Assembly: GCA_004557075.1 (NCBI GenBank)
Contig: SFEX01000018.1
Location: 1 to 58,191 of the forward strand
Source: Clostridiales bacterium
GTDB taxonomy: Bacteria; Bacillota; Clostridia; Oscillospirales; Oscillospiraceae
Direction: 5' to 3'
Length of the DNA: 58,191 nt
Both the position numbers and the translations under genes were made by a program. Each line of letters starts with the position of its first letter. The first letter of the stretch is position 1. The notes under the pieces are model-generated. The model was not told the DNA's origin. It saw nothing but the letters and a program-made list of their open reading frames with translations, and did no database searches. Shown here one piece after another: positions 49,695-58,191 of this stretch.

Positions 49695-51095
49695 ATGGTA
49701 TTCAGCAGCACGATTTTTCTTTGCATATTCCTGCCCATTGTTTTACTGGGCTACTATATCTGCCCGAAGAAGGGGAGAAACCTGTTCCTGCTGATCGCCA
49801 GCCTTGTTTTCTACGCCTGGGGCGAGCCGAAATATGTGCTTCTCATGATGCTTTCCATCACGATAAACTACGTTTTCGGCCTGCTCATGGAGAAAAACAG
49901 ACAAAACACGCGTCGGCTCAAGCTAATGCTGGTGCTGTCGGTCGTCATTGACCTTGCTCTTTTGTGCTTTTTCAAGTACACCGATTTCGTCATAAGCAAT
50001 ATAAACGCCGCCTTCGATACGGGCTTTGACCTGCTGAAGCTTGCTCTGCCGATAGGCATTTCGTTCTACACCTTCCAGGCGATGAGCTACACCATCGACG
50101 TCTACCGCGGCGATGTGAAGGTGCAGCGGAATATAATCGACTTCGGAATGTACATCTCCATGTTCCCGCAGCTCATCGCGGGGCCCATCGTCCGCTATGC
50201 CGACGTTGAGGGTCAGCTTCGCGAGAGAAGCGTAACAATGCAGGATCTTTCCGAGGGCGCGATGCGCTTTATAGTCGGCCTCGGCAAAAAGGTGCTGCTG
50301 GCGAACCAGATCGGCGCGCTGTGGTCGGAGATCTACGCCCTCGGCGGGCACAGCTCCGCGCTCACGGCGTGGATAGGCGCGGTGGCGTTTACCTTCCAGA
50401 TATATTTTGATTTTTCCGGATATTCCGACATGGCCATCGGCCTCGGCCGGATGTTCGGCTTCAAATTCCCGGAGAACTTCCGCTATCCCTATCAGTCGGT
50501 GTCCATAACCGACTTCTGGCGCCGCTGGCATATCACCCTGAGCACGTGGTTCAGAGAGTACCTGTATATCCCGCTGGGCGGCAACCGCCGCGGGCTTGCG
50601 CGTCAGGCGCTGAACCTGTTCATAGTCTGGACGCTGACCGGCTTCTGGCACGGCGCGGGCTGGAACTTCATACTCTGGGGACTTTACTACTTTGTCATTC
50701 TCCTGCTTGAGAAGCTTTTCATGCTAAAAGCGCTTGACAAAGCGCCGAAGCTCCTGCGGCATATTTATTCGCTGCTGCTCATCGTCATAGGCTGGGTCAT
50801 TTTCGCCTGCGACGATATCACGGTGCTGCTGCCGTATCTCGGCTCGATGTTCGGCGCAAACGGAGCTCTCGGCGGCATGGATCTCTATTGGCTTACAACC
50901 AAGGCCGTGCTGCTCGTTATCTGCGCCATCGCCTCAACGGAGCTTCCGAAGAAGCTCATGGCATCGTGTACGGGCTCTCTCAGCGAAAAACCGGCGTTTG
51001 CAGTCAAGGCAGTCCCTGCGCTGCTTCTGCTCGGCCTGAGCATGGTGTTCCTGATAGGCGACAGCTACAATCCATTCCTGTACTTCAGATTCTGA
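49695..51095 (+). CDS. MBOAT-family O-acyltransferase, AlgI/DltB type (466 aa)
   Basis: Polytopic membrane acyltransferase that passes acyl groups across the membrane to an outer acceptor. It has about eleven spans and the family core: PIGISFYTFQAMSYTIDVYR, MFPQLIAGPIVRY, FDFSGYSDMAIGLG, then DFWRRWHITLSTWFREYLYI and the catalytic-His segment TGFWHGAGWNFILWG. Length matches AlgI. It lies 16 bp after the lipoprotein gene and is followed after 12 bp by a DHHW protein, its usual periplasmic or extracellular partner, so the pair probably O-acetylates a surface polymer. Confidence 0.93.
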   Translation: MVFSSTIFLCIFLPIVLLGYYICPKKGRNLFLLIASLVFYAWGEPKYVLLMMLSITINYVFGLLMEKNRQNTRRLKLMLVLSVVIDLALLCFFKYTDFVISNINAAFDTGFDLLKLALPIGISFYTFQAMSYTIDVYRGDVKVQRNIIDFGMYISMFPQLIAGPIVRYADVEGQLRERSVTMQDLSEGAMRFIVGLGKKVLLANQIGALWSEIYALGGHSSALTAWIGAVAFTFQIYFDFSGYSDMAIGLGRMFGFKFPENFRYPYQSVSITDFWRRWHITLSTWFREYLYIPLGGNRRGLARQALNLFIVWTLTGFWHGAGWNFILWGLYYFVILLLEKLFMLKALDKAPKLLRHIYSLLLIVIGWVIFACDDITVLLPYLGSMFGANGALGGMDLYWLTTKAVLLVICAIASTELPKKLMASCTGSLSEKPAFAVKAVPALLLLGLSMVFLIGDSYNPFLYFRF

Positions 51096-51107
51096 GAGGT
51101 GAGCGAG

Positions 51108-52202
51108 ATGAAGAAGTTTTATATTGCATTTATCGCGCTTTTCCTTGCGATGATAATCCTGCCGAGCGCGTTTGTGTTCCTTGGCGAGGACAGGAGCTTT
51201 TCGGATAACGAAAACCGCATGCTCCAAACAGCGCCGGAGCTGAGCAGCGCGGACGTTCTCAGCGGAAGATTTCAGGAGAAGCTGACCGATTATATCTCCG
51301 ACCAGTTCCCCGCCCGCGATGTGTGGACGCAGCTCGGAACGCAGATCAAAAAAGCGGCCGGCTTCCGGGATATAGGCGGAGCCTACCTCGGCAGCGACGG
51401 CTACTATATGGAAAAGATCACGCCCGAGAGCGTTGACGAGCGCAAATTCGCGCTAAACCTCGGACTTATGAACGATTTTGCCAAAGAGTGCGGCGTTCCG
51501 ACGAGCGCACTGCTCGTTCCGGCTACGGGTACCGTCATGAGCGATAAGCTTCCCGCGCATGCTGTCATGTACGATGCCGAGGCGATGTACGATACCGCCT
51601 GCGCCGTCCTCACGGATATCAGCGTGCCCGACCTGTATTCGGCGCTGAGCGCGGATAAAAGCGAGCAGCTATATTACCGCACAGATCACCACTGGACATG
51701 GTACGGAGCTTACACGGCCTACCGCGCGTATATGCCCGACGGCGCGTATGAGGGGCAGCCGGAGCTTTTTTCCGACAGCTTCCTCGGCACGACCTACTCA
51801 AAGACCCTTGACCCTGCCGCGCAGTGCGACTGCATTTATATAGCGCCTGTTGCTGATACCGTGAAGGTAAATGCCGATGGCAGCGACGCTGATTTTTACT
51901 ACACTGCGGCGGCGACCGAGAAGGACAAATACAAGGTGTTTCAGGGCGGCAACTACGGGCAGATACGCATAAGCGGCGGCTGTGACAATGGCAAAACGCT
52001 GCTCATTATAAAGGACTCGTTTGCAAACAGCCTTGTGCCGTTCCTGACGGCGGATTTTGAAAACATAATAATGCTGGATATGCGTTATTACGTCGGCTCT
52101 GCGAAGCAGCTCGTATCTGATGAGGGCGTGGACGAGATACTATTCGTTTCCGAGATGAGCTCTCTCGCAAGCGACAATAATATGGTAAAGCTGGGGTTTT
52201 AA
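51108..52202 (+). CDS. DHHW-family protein, AlgJ/AlgX-like (364 aa)
   Basis: Extracytoplasmic partner of the MBOAT protein, SGNH-hydrolase-like. A hydrophobic N-terminus (FYIAFIALFLAMIILPSAFV) anchors or exports it. The family name motif is seen in YYRTDHHWTWYGAYTAY. The Ser-bearing segment near the C-terminus is LLIIKDSFANSLVPFL, typical of AlgJ-like acetyltransferases. The start was set at ATG 51108 with GAGGTGA upstream; GTG 51099 is inside that ribosome site. It sits 2 bp before the deacetylase gene. Confidence 0.88.
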   Translation: MKKFYIAFIALFLAMIILPSAFVFLGEDRSFSDNENRMLQTAPELSSADVLSGRFQEKLTDYISDQFPARDVWTQLGTQIKKAAGFRDIGGAYLGSDGYYMEKITPESVDERKFALNLGLMNDFAKECGVPTSALLVPATGTVMSDKLPAHAVMYDAEAMYDTACAVLTDISVPDLYSALSADKSEQLYYRTDHHWTWYGAYTAYRAYMPDGAYEGQPELFSDSFLGTTYSKTLDPAAQCDCIYIAPVADTVKVNADGSDADFYYTAAATEKDKYKVFQGGNYGQIRISGGCDNGKTLLIIKDSFANSLVPFLTADFENIIMLDMRYYVGSAKQLVSDEGVDEILFVSEMSSLASDNNMVKLGF

Positions 52203-52204
52203 AG

Positions 52205-53965
52205 ATGAGAAAGATGAGAAGATTTGCGGCGATGTTCCTTGCGGTGCTCATGCTGGCAAGCATTCTGCCCGTGCAGGCTCAGGCCGACAGTTCCAAGCTT
52301 ATAGCGTTGACCTTTGACGACGGGCCGTCGTCGAAGAATACTTCGCGCCTGCTCGACGGGCTCAAGGCTCGCGGCGTACACTGCACGTTTTTCATGGTCG
52401 GCACGATGAGCGAGTATAACCCGCAGCTCGTGAAAAGAGCGTGGGAGGAGGGGCACGAGATAGCAAGCCACACCTACGACCACCCGACGCTGACCAGCCT
52501 CAGCGACGATCAGATACGCGCTCAGCTTGCCAAAAACGACGGCATACTCGACAAGGCTATCGGCATTGATTTTGACTATATGCTCCGCCCGCCCTACGGC
52601 GATCAGAACGCCCGCGTGCTGGCGGCGGCAAATGTGCCGTGTTTTTACTGGTCGATGGATACATATGATTGGAAGAGCCAGAACGCCGATTCCGTGTACA
52701 ACGAGTTTATAAAGCAGGCGCGCGACGGCTCGATCGCGCTGCTGCACGATACGCATTCTACCTCCGTCACGGCCGCGCTGCGCGCTATCGACACGCTCAA
52801 GGCGCAGGGCTATGAATTCGTGACACTGAGCGAGATGTTCATGCGCAGGGGAGTTGCGCTCCAAAACGGTAAGATGTACTATTCCTGCTATCCGGGCAGC
52901 TACGGCACCGATCCGGCTGTAAAAAAACCCGTCATAACGGTTGAGGACACGGCGGATGGCAAACTCGTCAGCATCAGCGGGGACAGCCGCGGAAGCGTTT
53001 ACTATACCCTAAACGGCCAGCTTCCCACGCCGAATAACAGCACAAAATATACAGCGCCCTTCATCGTCACCGGTGATACCGACGTCAAGGCGGTGACGGT
53101 TATCAAATGGAACGGCATCCGCACCGATACCGTCGAGAAGCTTGTAAAGTATAACCCCGCCCCGGCACCGGAGATGTCGGTGTCAGACGGAATGCTGACT
53201 ATCAGCAGCTCTGTTCCGGGTGCTGAGATATATTACACCGCCGACGGCAGCGTGCCGACAAAAGAGAGCACGCGCTATGAGGGCGCGATCGAGCTTGCGG
53301 GGGATACGACCTACCGTGCGCGTGTTTACGCTCAGAGCTTCCAGCCTGGCATAGTCGGAATGCTGACATATACCTCGCGCGGCAATGTGTTCACCGACGT
53401 CACAACGGATCACTGGGCGTATGATACGATAGACCGTGTGTTTTCCGAGGGGATATTCAGGGGTGTGACGGCGACGGAATTTTCGCCCGATACGCCGCTA
53501 ACGCGCGCGATGCTGGTGACGGTGCTCTACCGTATGGCAGGCGAGCCGGACGTGAGCGGGCTTAAAGCAAATTTCAAGGACGTTCCGGGCGACTACTGGT
53601 GTTATGACGCGCTGGCGTGGGCATCAAGCTGCGGCGTGATAAACGGCTACGCCGACGGCAGCTTCCGCCCCCGCAACAGCATAAGCCGTCAGGCGCTTTC
53701 GGCCATGCTGTACCGCTATATCGGCACATGCGGCAAGGAGATTCCCGTGCAGGACGATGTGCTGGCCGCCTTCTCCGACAAAAACGCGGTTGACCCGATT
53801 CTTCTCGATTCGATGAGCGCGATGTGCTCGGCGGGGATAGTGCGCGGGTATCAGGATAATACTCTCAGACCTGTTAATGGCGCAAGCCGCGCCCAGGTTG
53901 CGACAATGCTGCTGCGCATGGAGGATATCCTGCCCACACTCCCGGATAAGGGTGCTAATGAGTAA
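52205..53965 (+). CDS. S-layer-anchored polysaccharide deacetylase (586 aa)
   Basis: Secreted NodB-type enzyme. A signal peptide (MRKMRRFAAMFLAVLMLASI, cleavage near VQAQA) is followed by a complete deacetylase domain (about residues 35-220): TFDDGPS, HTYDHP, RPPYG, DTYDW and LLHDTH. Two chitobiase-C-like or Fn3-like repeats follow (about 235-305 and 318-385; both contain YYT-(L/A)-(N/D)-G). Three SLH domains end the protein (about 395-580), with FTDVTTDHWAYDTI, FKDVPGDYWCYDAL and FSDKNAVDPILLDS. It should be held on the cell wall by SLH domains and remove acetyl groups from peptidoglycan or a wall glycan, which contrasts with the acetylating MBOAT/DHHW genes just before it. Confidence 0.93.
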   Translation: MRKMRRFAAMFLAVLMLASILPVQAQADSSKLIALTFDDGPSSKNTSRLLDGLKARGVHCTFFMVGTMSEYNPQLVKRAWEEGHEIASHTYDHPTLTSLSDDQIRAQLAKNDGILDKAIGIDFDYMLRPPYGDQNARVLAAANVPCFYWSMDTYDWKSQNADSVYNEFIKQARDGSIALLHDTHSTSVTAALRAIDTLKAQGYEFVTLSEMFMRRGVALQNGKMYYSCYPGSYGTDPAVKKPVITVEDTADGKLVSISGDSRGSVYYTLNGQLPTPNNSTKYTAPFIVTGDTDVKAVTVIKWNGIRTDTVEKLVKYNPAPAPEMSVSDGMLTISSSVPGAEIYYTADGSVPTKESTRYEGAIELAGDTTYRARVYAQSFQPGIVGMLTYTSRGNVFTDVTTDHWAYDTIDRVFSEGIFRGVTATEFSPDTPLTRAMLVTVLYRMAGEPDVSGLKANFKDVPGDYWCYDALAWASSCGVINGYADGSFRPRNSISRQALSAMLYRYIGTCGKEIPVQDDVLAAFSDKNAVDPILLDSMSAMCSAGIVRGYQDNTLRPVNGASRAQVATMLLRMEDILPTLPDKGANE

Positions 53966-53984
53966 TAAATGTAGATATGATGGG

Positions 53985-54016
53985 AAGGCGCAGGTGTCCG
54001 AAACCTGCGCCTTTTT
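53985..54016 (+). terminator. Intrinsic terminator of the surface operon
   Basis: AAGGCGCAGGT (53985-53995) pairs with ACCTGCGCCTT (54003-54013) around a 7-base loop, then TTT. It is 19 bp after the deacetylase stop. Confidence 0.9.
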
Positions 54017-54133
54017 GCCGTATATACCGCACTGAGCCAAAAATTGTGCAAAATGCTGAAATTTTTCAAGGGTCGGAAGGATAAATAACCAAAACAATCA
54101 AATAAATTGAAGATTTTGTATAATAAAGTGCAA

Positions 54134-54169
54134 TATTTAAAATATGCCTAATTGCGGCATTTAAAAATA
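54134..54169 (+). promoter_or_regulatory. Imperfect inverted repeat in the leader of the giant surface protein
   Basis: TATTTAAAATATGCC (54134-54148) faces GGCATTTAAAAATA (54156-54169), an imperfect long stem with a TAATTGC loop, 38 bp before the start codon. A TATAAT lies just upstream (54119-54124) without a good -35. It may be an operator or a 5' stem-loop protecting mRNA. It does not match the c-di-GMP riboswitch consensus. No gene occurs in 54017-54206. Confidence 0.4.
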
Positions 54170-54206
54170 TATGTTAATAAATATTCCAAAAGGAGTTTAG
54201 GAGAAT

Positions 54207-57200
54207 ATGAGTATCAAGAAAAGAGTTTTGTCTCTGGTGCTGTGCTTTATCATGGTGTTCTCACTGCTGACCGTCATTCCCATTACGGCGGTTGACACCG
54301 AAGCGCAGGCAGCGACAACAGGCACCAGCGTGACCGTGCCGAATGTCTGGTCGGCGCGCACCGGAGTAGCTGTAGGCAATACCTACGGCATAGCATACCC
54401 GTTGAATAATACTACGGCGCGAATGCTGACTCTCAACGGCGGCACTGTCGGTTACGTTGACCGCACCGTGACAAAGGGCAGCTCTGGCATGCCTTACTTT
54501 ATTGCGTCCGATATCAGCGCCAATGAGAAGTGGACGACCAGCAACGACGGCGGCTGGTACTGGAAGAACGCAGGCAATTACCTGTGCTTCAACTATACCG
54601 GCGCAGGCACCGGACTGCATGACACCTTCACCATAAGCGGCCAGAGCTCCAAGCCGAAGAACAGCGGAACTCTCAGCGGCAAGTATACCTTCAAGAACGT
54701 CAGCACAGTTAACGCCACCAGCGCTCTGACAAGGATATACTACGGCGGCGATGCCTCCAACAAGGTTCTGTCCTGGTATGCAAAGGGCGGCTACTGGACT
54801 GCCGTCAATACCGACGGCTCTTATACGCCCACTAACACATGGATATTCCAGAAGCAGGATCTGAACGCGAGCATAGCTATCAGCGGCGCGAGCGTCATGG
54901 TAAACGGCCTGACAAAGCAGTTCAGATTCACCCTCACCGATAACCTCGGCGGTGTCAGCCACAGTGCTACCGGCAGCAATGCGTCTCCGGCGTTCCCCGG
55001 CTATACCTATGGCAGCAACAGATCTGTTACATGGACCTCGAGCAATACTAACGTTGCGACCGTTGACGGAAACGGTAGGGTTACCGCAAAGGCAAACGGC
55101 ACTACTAATATTAAGGTCAGCTTCAAATGGACCGAAGCCGGCACTCAGTATGAGCTGACAACTCAGATGACTCTTACCGTAAAAGTGCCCGACTATACAT
55201 ATACAAATACCGACTACACTGCTAGCGCATATGTTGCGACTAAAGCTATCAGCAATGGCGGTACATATATTATAACGGACTCATCCGGTGTGGAAGACGG
55301 CAGAGAAGGCATGGTACAGGGCATGCATACCGTCAAGATGAACGGAAGCGACATTGCGTTCAACAGCAATAGCTCATACATAGAAAGAGGCTTTGGCGCA
55401 CCGTACATCAGGTTTAATGTGCAGAAAAACCACGGAACCGATACTTCATATAATGTAATTGATTCAAGCGAAAAGTGGACATTCAGGACCAATGTATCAC
55501 ATAAGCACGGTTTAATTACGTACCATGCAAACGGGTTCCAAAACCAGGGCAACAGCAGATACTTAGCGTGGAGATATAACAACAAGCCGAACGACTCCAC
55601 ATATGATGTAAAATCAACAAGTGGTGTGCCGTGCTCAAGATCAGAAAACTGGTTTTCTGCCGGCGATTACACATTCGAAGATTTTCGTGATTACGCTTAT
55701 GTAAGCAGCAAGACTTTCAGACAGAACACCACATATAGCCGGGAATGGTCTACTACTCTCCAGTACGGCGGATCGGACATAAAGGCTCTTGGCATAGACG
55801 GCAGCAGCCTGAAAGCATTTAATAGCGCATTCACTCTGTTTACCGTTTACACTCCCGGTACTGTCACCGCACACCTCGGAGTCAGTGGAACAACAAGCGG
55901 AATAAGGGGCGACGTGCTCACTCTCAATGCCACGCTTGGAAACGAATTCTACTATGGCGACAGCCGCGCATGGTGGTGGACGTCCGACGATGAGGATATT
56001 GCAAGCGTCGAGAACTCCACCGATAACGGAGTAAACGGCTCTGCGGCAACTGTCAAGCTGAATAGTGACGGCACGACTACTCTGTGGGCAAACTTCATGT
56101 GGCGCGATCAGGTGACAGGTGAAACCTATCTGCTCCAGCGCTCTGTCCCTATCACTGTTAATAAGAGCTATATAGTAAGCTACGACGCAAACGGCGGCAG
56201 CGGCAATATGCCGTCCCAGACTGTCATAGATGGCGGCAGCGTAAATCTCAGCGCCAATGCTTTCACCGGCCCCGACGCTAACGCAAAGTTTGTTGGTTGG
56301 AGCACCTCCCCCAACGGCGAGGACGTATACGCACCCGGCACAAGCTATAAGCCCACCGGCGACGTAACTATGTACGCCATCTGGGGCTATGAGGTCACCT
56401 TCCGCGCAAACGACTATCTGGGAGACACCGAAGGCCATAGCTACACTAAGGTCATCCGTGCCGACGGCCTGGGTAAAGTGGTCTCCAATAGTGAGTTCTA
56501 TGCCAACGGCAGCGGAAGCATACATAATGTTGCCTCCGATATCATCGGCTGGTCAACCGTGCGCAGCGGCGAGCCGGAGATTCCCGCAAATGAAGGCAGA
56601 CTGACCCTGACCGGCCCCATAACCCTGTACGCGCAGTGGAAGTACGACAATACGAACAATCAGGTGTTCAACAGCGCACAGTATCCTATCTATATTACCT
56701 GCATTGAGACTATCGACGGAAACTATCCCACTGAGCCTTGTGTTGCATCAGGCTACAACTGGCATAGCGTGTTAGGCGATATGAGCATCTCCACCGGAGT
56801 TAACCAGTATGCTGGCAGTTCCGGCACTATCATCAAGGGCGATATCTTCTCAAGCCCCGCATTCATGCACAGTAACAACGAGGGCGGCACATGGGGCGTC
56901 GCATTCGCAAACGTTGAAGGCAGAGAGTACAGCCCCATTGAGTACCTGAATGTTGACCCCGCAAACGGCGGCGTTGACTGGGAAGCAATCAAGAACGTGT
57001 TCCTTGCCGATGCAAGCCGCAACTATGGCATTTCACCGAGCGATTATGACAAGTACGAGCTTATCCCCTATGTAATTAAGCTCCAGCACGGCACGTCTGT
57101 CGGCTGGCACATTGACTGCTATCTGCACCTCAAGGACAATGTCCGCTACAGCTACGACCTTGGCCTTGACAGAAACCAGTTCCAGAGCAGCGGCAATATG

Positions 57201-58191
57201 CCTAACGGCGGCAACGTCATGAAGGGCACCACCGTCAATGGCGTTCCCGAATATCCCGCGAACGTTACGGTAAAGGATTCCTACGGCCAGGATGTTGTTT
57301 TCCTCGGCTACGAGTGCTCCAACGGCAAGTACTACGAGTGGGATGCGGCGGCACAGAAGTTTGTCGATCCCGATGATCCCACCGGTAATAGCTACATCAG
57401 CAGCTTTACCTTCAATGAGGATACGCTGTTCACCGCGGTCTGGAAGACAAACCCCGCGTCGCTCATAGTCACCAAGACAATCGAGACGGCGGGTAGCTCC
57501 GACTACGATGCCCCCGATCCCAATAAGCTGTTTAGCTTTAACATCAGGCTTGACCTCTCCAGCCTTGATTTTGAGGAGCTGCCGTACGCTGTTTATGACA
57601 GCAGCAATAATGTGGTTAAAGAGGGAACAGTTGCAGTTAATGCAAGCAATCAACATAATATCAGCATCCCCGTTCAGCTCGGCAACGGATACCGCGTTGT
57701 TGTCAAGTACATAACCATTGGCTCGACCTATGCCGTAACCGAAGAGAGCGTTGATGGCTACATCCTGACGGTCGGCGGCAACGTCGCACTGAGCGGCGAG
57801 TTTGAGGGCGGCCCCAAGACCGTCCGTGCGGTCAATGTATATAATAAGGAGACCGTACTCACAGAGTCCAACACCGTTATCGACTTCGGCCTGCCAGTAT
57901 CCGTCAATGTTGGCTATGAGGTCAAGGGCATCAGCGCGAGCTCCCTCAATTCCGGCAGCACCCTGAGCCTGGCTCCGGTCGAGCTGAAATACGGTACCGG
58001 CACTGCATCCGGCAGCACTCTGACCTACACGCCGACAAAGATCCTGACCGAGAAGGACACTCTGTATTACGCAGCTCAGCCTGCAAAGAACATCACCAGA
58101 GCCAGATTTGATGTCATTCAGAACCTGACCCGTGAAAAGCAGAGGTTTGCAAACTACCTGTTCCTCAAATGCTCCGGTATAGCTCAAGACA
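54207..58191 (+). CDS. Giant secreted surface protein with Ig-like and InlB-type repeats; runs off the right edge
   Basis: The frame opens at ATG 54207 (AGGAG and GGAG upstream) and stays open to the end, at least 1328 codons. A signal peptide (KKRVLSLVLCFIMVFSLLTV) is followed by several modules. A BIG2-like Ig domain lies near 270-330 (VTWTSSNTNVATVDGNGRVT) and a second near 560-650. Two InlB/Flg_new-type repeats follow near 652-725 (YDANGGSGNMPSQTV, MYAIWGY) and 728-812 (ITLYAQWKY). A region near 820-1090 is unrecognised. A pilin/collagen-adhesin-like B domain occupies about 1090-1212 (SLIVTKTIETA, YAVTEE, VYNKE). The last region to about residue 1290 reads VIDFGLPVSVNVGYEVKG. From about 58081 the frame continues as transposase-like sequence (see separate entry). 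Function is probably adhesion; no sortase motif is in view. Confidence 0.85.
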   Translation, partial: MSIKKRVLSLVLCFIMVFSLLTVIPITAVDTEAQAATTGTSVTVPNVWSARTGVAVGNTYGIAYPLNNTTARMLTLNGGTVGYVDRTVTKGSSGMPYFIASDISANEKWTTSNDGGWYWKNAGNYLCFNYTGAGTGLHDTFTISGQSSKPKNSGTLSGKYTFKNVSTVNATSALTRIYYGGDASNKVLSWYAKGGYWTAVNTDGSYTPTNTWIFQKQDLNASIAISGASVMVNGLTKQFRFTLTDNLGGVSHSATGSNASPAFPGYTYGSNRSVTWTSSNTNVATVDGNGRVTAKANGTTNIKVSFKWTEAGTQYELTTQMTLTVKVPDYTYTNTDYTASAYVATKAISNGGTYIITDSSGVEDGREGMVQGMHTVKMNGSDIAFNSNSSYIERGFGAPYIRFNVQKNHGTDTSYNVIDSSEKWTFRTNVSHKHGLITYHANGFQNQGNSRYLAWRYNNKPNDSTYDVKSTSGVPCSRSENWFSAGDYTFEDFRDYAYVSSKTFRQNTTYSREWSTTLQYGGSDIKALGIDGSSLKAFNSAFTLFTVYTPGTVTAHLGVSGTTSGIRGDVLTLNATLGNEFYYGDSRAWWWTSDDEDIASVENSTDNGVNGSAATVKLNSDGTTTLWANFMWRDQVTGETYLLQRSVPITVNKSYIVSYDANGGSGNMPSQTVIDGGSVNLSANAFTGPDANAKFVGWSTSPNGEDVYAPGTSYKPTGDVTMYAIWGYEVTFRANDYLGDTEGHSYTKVIRADGLGKVVSNSEFYANGSGSIHNVASDIIGWSTVRSGEPEIPANEGRLTLTGPITLYAQWKYDNTNNQVFNSAQYPIYITCIETIDGNYPTEPCVASGYNWHSVLGDMSISTGVNQYAGSSGTIIKGDIFSSPAFMHSNNEGGTWGVAFANVEGREYSPIEYLNVDPANGGVDWEAIKNVFLADASRNYGISPSDYDKYELIPYVIKLQHGTSVGWHIDCYLHLKDNVRYSYDLGLDRNQFQSSGNMPNGGNVMKGTTVNGVPEYPANVTVKDSYGQDVVFLGYECSNGKYYEWDAAAQKFVDPDDPTGNSYISSFTFNEDTLFTAVWKTNPASLIVTKTIETAGSSDYDAPDPNKLFSFNIRLDLSSLDFEELPYAVYDSSNNVVKEGTVAVNASNQHNISIPVQLGNGYRVVVKYITIGSTYAVTEESVDGYILTVGGNVALSGEFEGGPKTVRAVNVYNKETVLTESNTVIDFGLPVSVNVGYEVKGISASSLNSGSTLSLAPVELKYGTGTASGSTLTYTPTKILTEKDTLYYAAQPAKNITRARFDVIQNLTREKQRFANYLFLKCSGIAQD
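58081..58191 (+). mobile_element. IS110-type transposase fragment, in frame with the surface protein
   Basis: The last 37 codons read ITRARFDVIQNLTREKQRF, then ANYLFLKCSGIAQD. This resembles an internal part of IS110-family transposases (the segment after the DEDD domain with (L/N)LTREKQRF-NYLFLK), not any adhesin module. The start of the transposase is absent, and the change from adhesin-like sequence (TEKDTLYYAAQ) is abrupt at about 58081. The element runs out of the window. It may be a real insertion or recombination, or an assembly join. Confidence 0.6.

Noticed and set aside
54017..54206. A c-di-GMP riboswitch ahead of the surface protein
   Set aside because: The conserved GCA-rich core elements are absent; only an AT-rich hairpin is seen.
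57033..58187. A 384-codon open frame on the minus strand
   Set aside because: It lies opposite the giant surface gene, has no ribosome site or domain-like sequence, and the plus-strand frame has a signal peptide and recognisable modules over the whole length.
1..58191. CRISPR arrays, tRNA or rRNA genes, prophage
   Set aside because: No regular spaced repeats, cloverleaf-like segments, rRNA sequence or phage structural genes were noticed on either strand.

Overview
The window looks like a chromosomal segment of an anaerobic, spore-forming Gram-positive bacterium of class Clostridia, probably near the Oscillospiraceae. The evidence is an intact SpoVT-type sporulation regulator, a Rex redox repressor, class 1B dihydroorotate dehydrogenase (pyrD plus pyrK), Gram-positive-style ribosome binding sites, S-layer homology domains and a very large Gram-positive-type surface protein. 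No tRNA, rRNA or CRISPR array was seen.

Layout. (1) 1-1400, minus strand: a patched edge with a truncated XRE-type HTH gene, an EamA transporter built from two near-duplicate halves, and a stranded C-terminal fragment of a response regulator. (2) 1400-9800, minus strand: a phosphate regulon. pstS-pstC-pstA-pstB-phoU and a separate unit Na/Pi cotransporter-phoP-phoR each start behind a matching array of Pho-box-like repeats. (3) 9876-11696: rplM-rpsI and a divergent TtcA-like gene, then about 390 bp of intergenic DNA full of dispersed repeats. (4) 12089-25750, minus strand: an eleven-gene purine operon, purE-purC-purF-purM-FNT channel-purN-purO-purH-purD-purL-fhs, behind a ZTP riboswitch. (5) 25860-34690, plus strand: a divergent pyrimidine operon, pyrC-carB-pyrK-pyrD-pyrF-pyrE-pyrB-pyrI, behind an attenuator-like leader. 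(6) 34786-47894: spoVT, an amino acid permease, an alpha/beta hydrolase, folC, ruvX, mnmE, rex, a trmB-exoA-dusB-ECF sigma-anti-sigma run, a sugar nucleotidyltransferase and a class-3-lipase-like gene. (7) 47990-54016, plus strand: a cell-surface operon (transglutaminase-like, lipoprotein, MBOAT, DHHW, SLH-anchored polysaccharide deacetylase). (8) 54207 to the right edge: a giant surface protein whose last visible ~110 bp read in frame as an IS110-type transposase.

How it works together. The purine operon is the most striking part. Its riboswitch should sense ZTP/ZMP, which accumulate when 10-formyl-THF runs short. The operon carries the two enzymes that use 10-formyl-THF (PurN and AICAR transformylase), the ligase that makes it from formate (Fhs) and a formate/nitrite-type channel translationally overlapped with purM and purN. 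Together they form a self-contained formate-to-purine module under its own sensor. In the same operon PurF lacks its N-terminal nucleophilic cysteine and the other glutamine-site residues I could align, so how it gets ammonia is an open question. Inosinate closure is done by a separate PurO-like protein, not a fused PurH.

Limits: all calls are from reading motifs and sequence by eye. No searches, folding or alignments were run.
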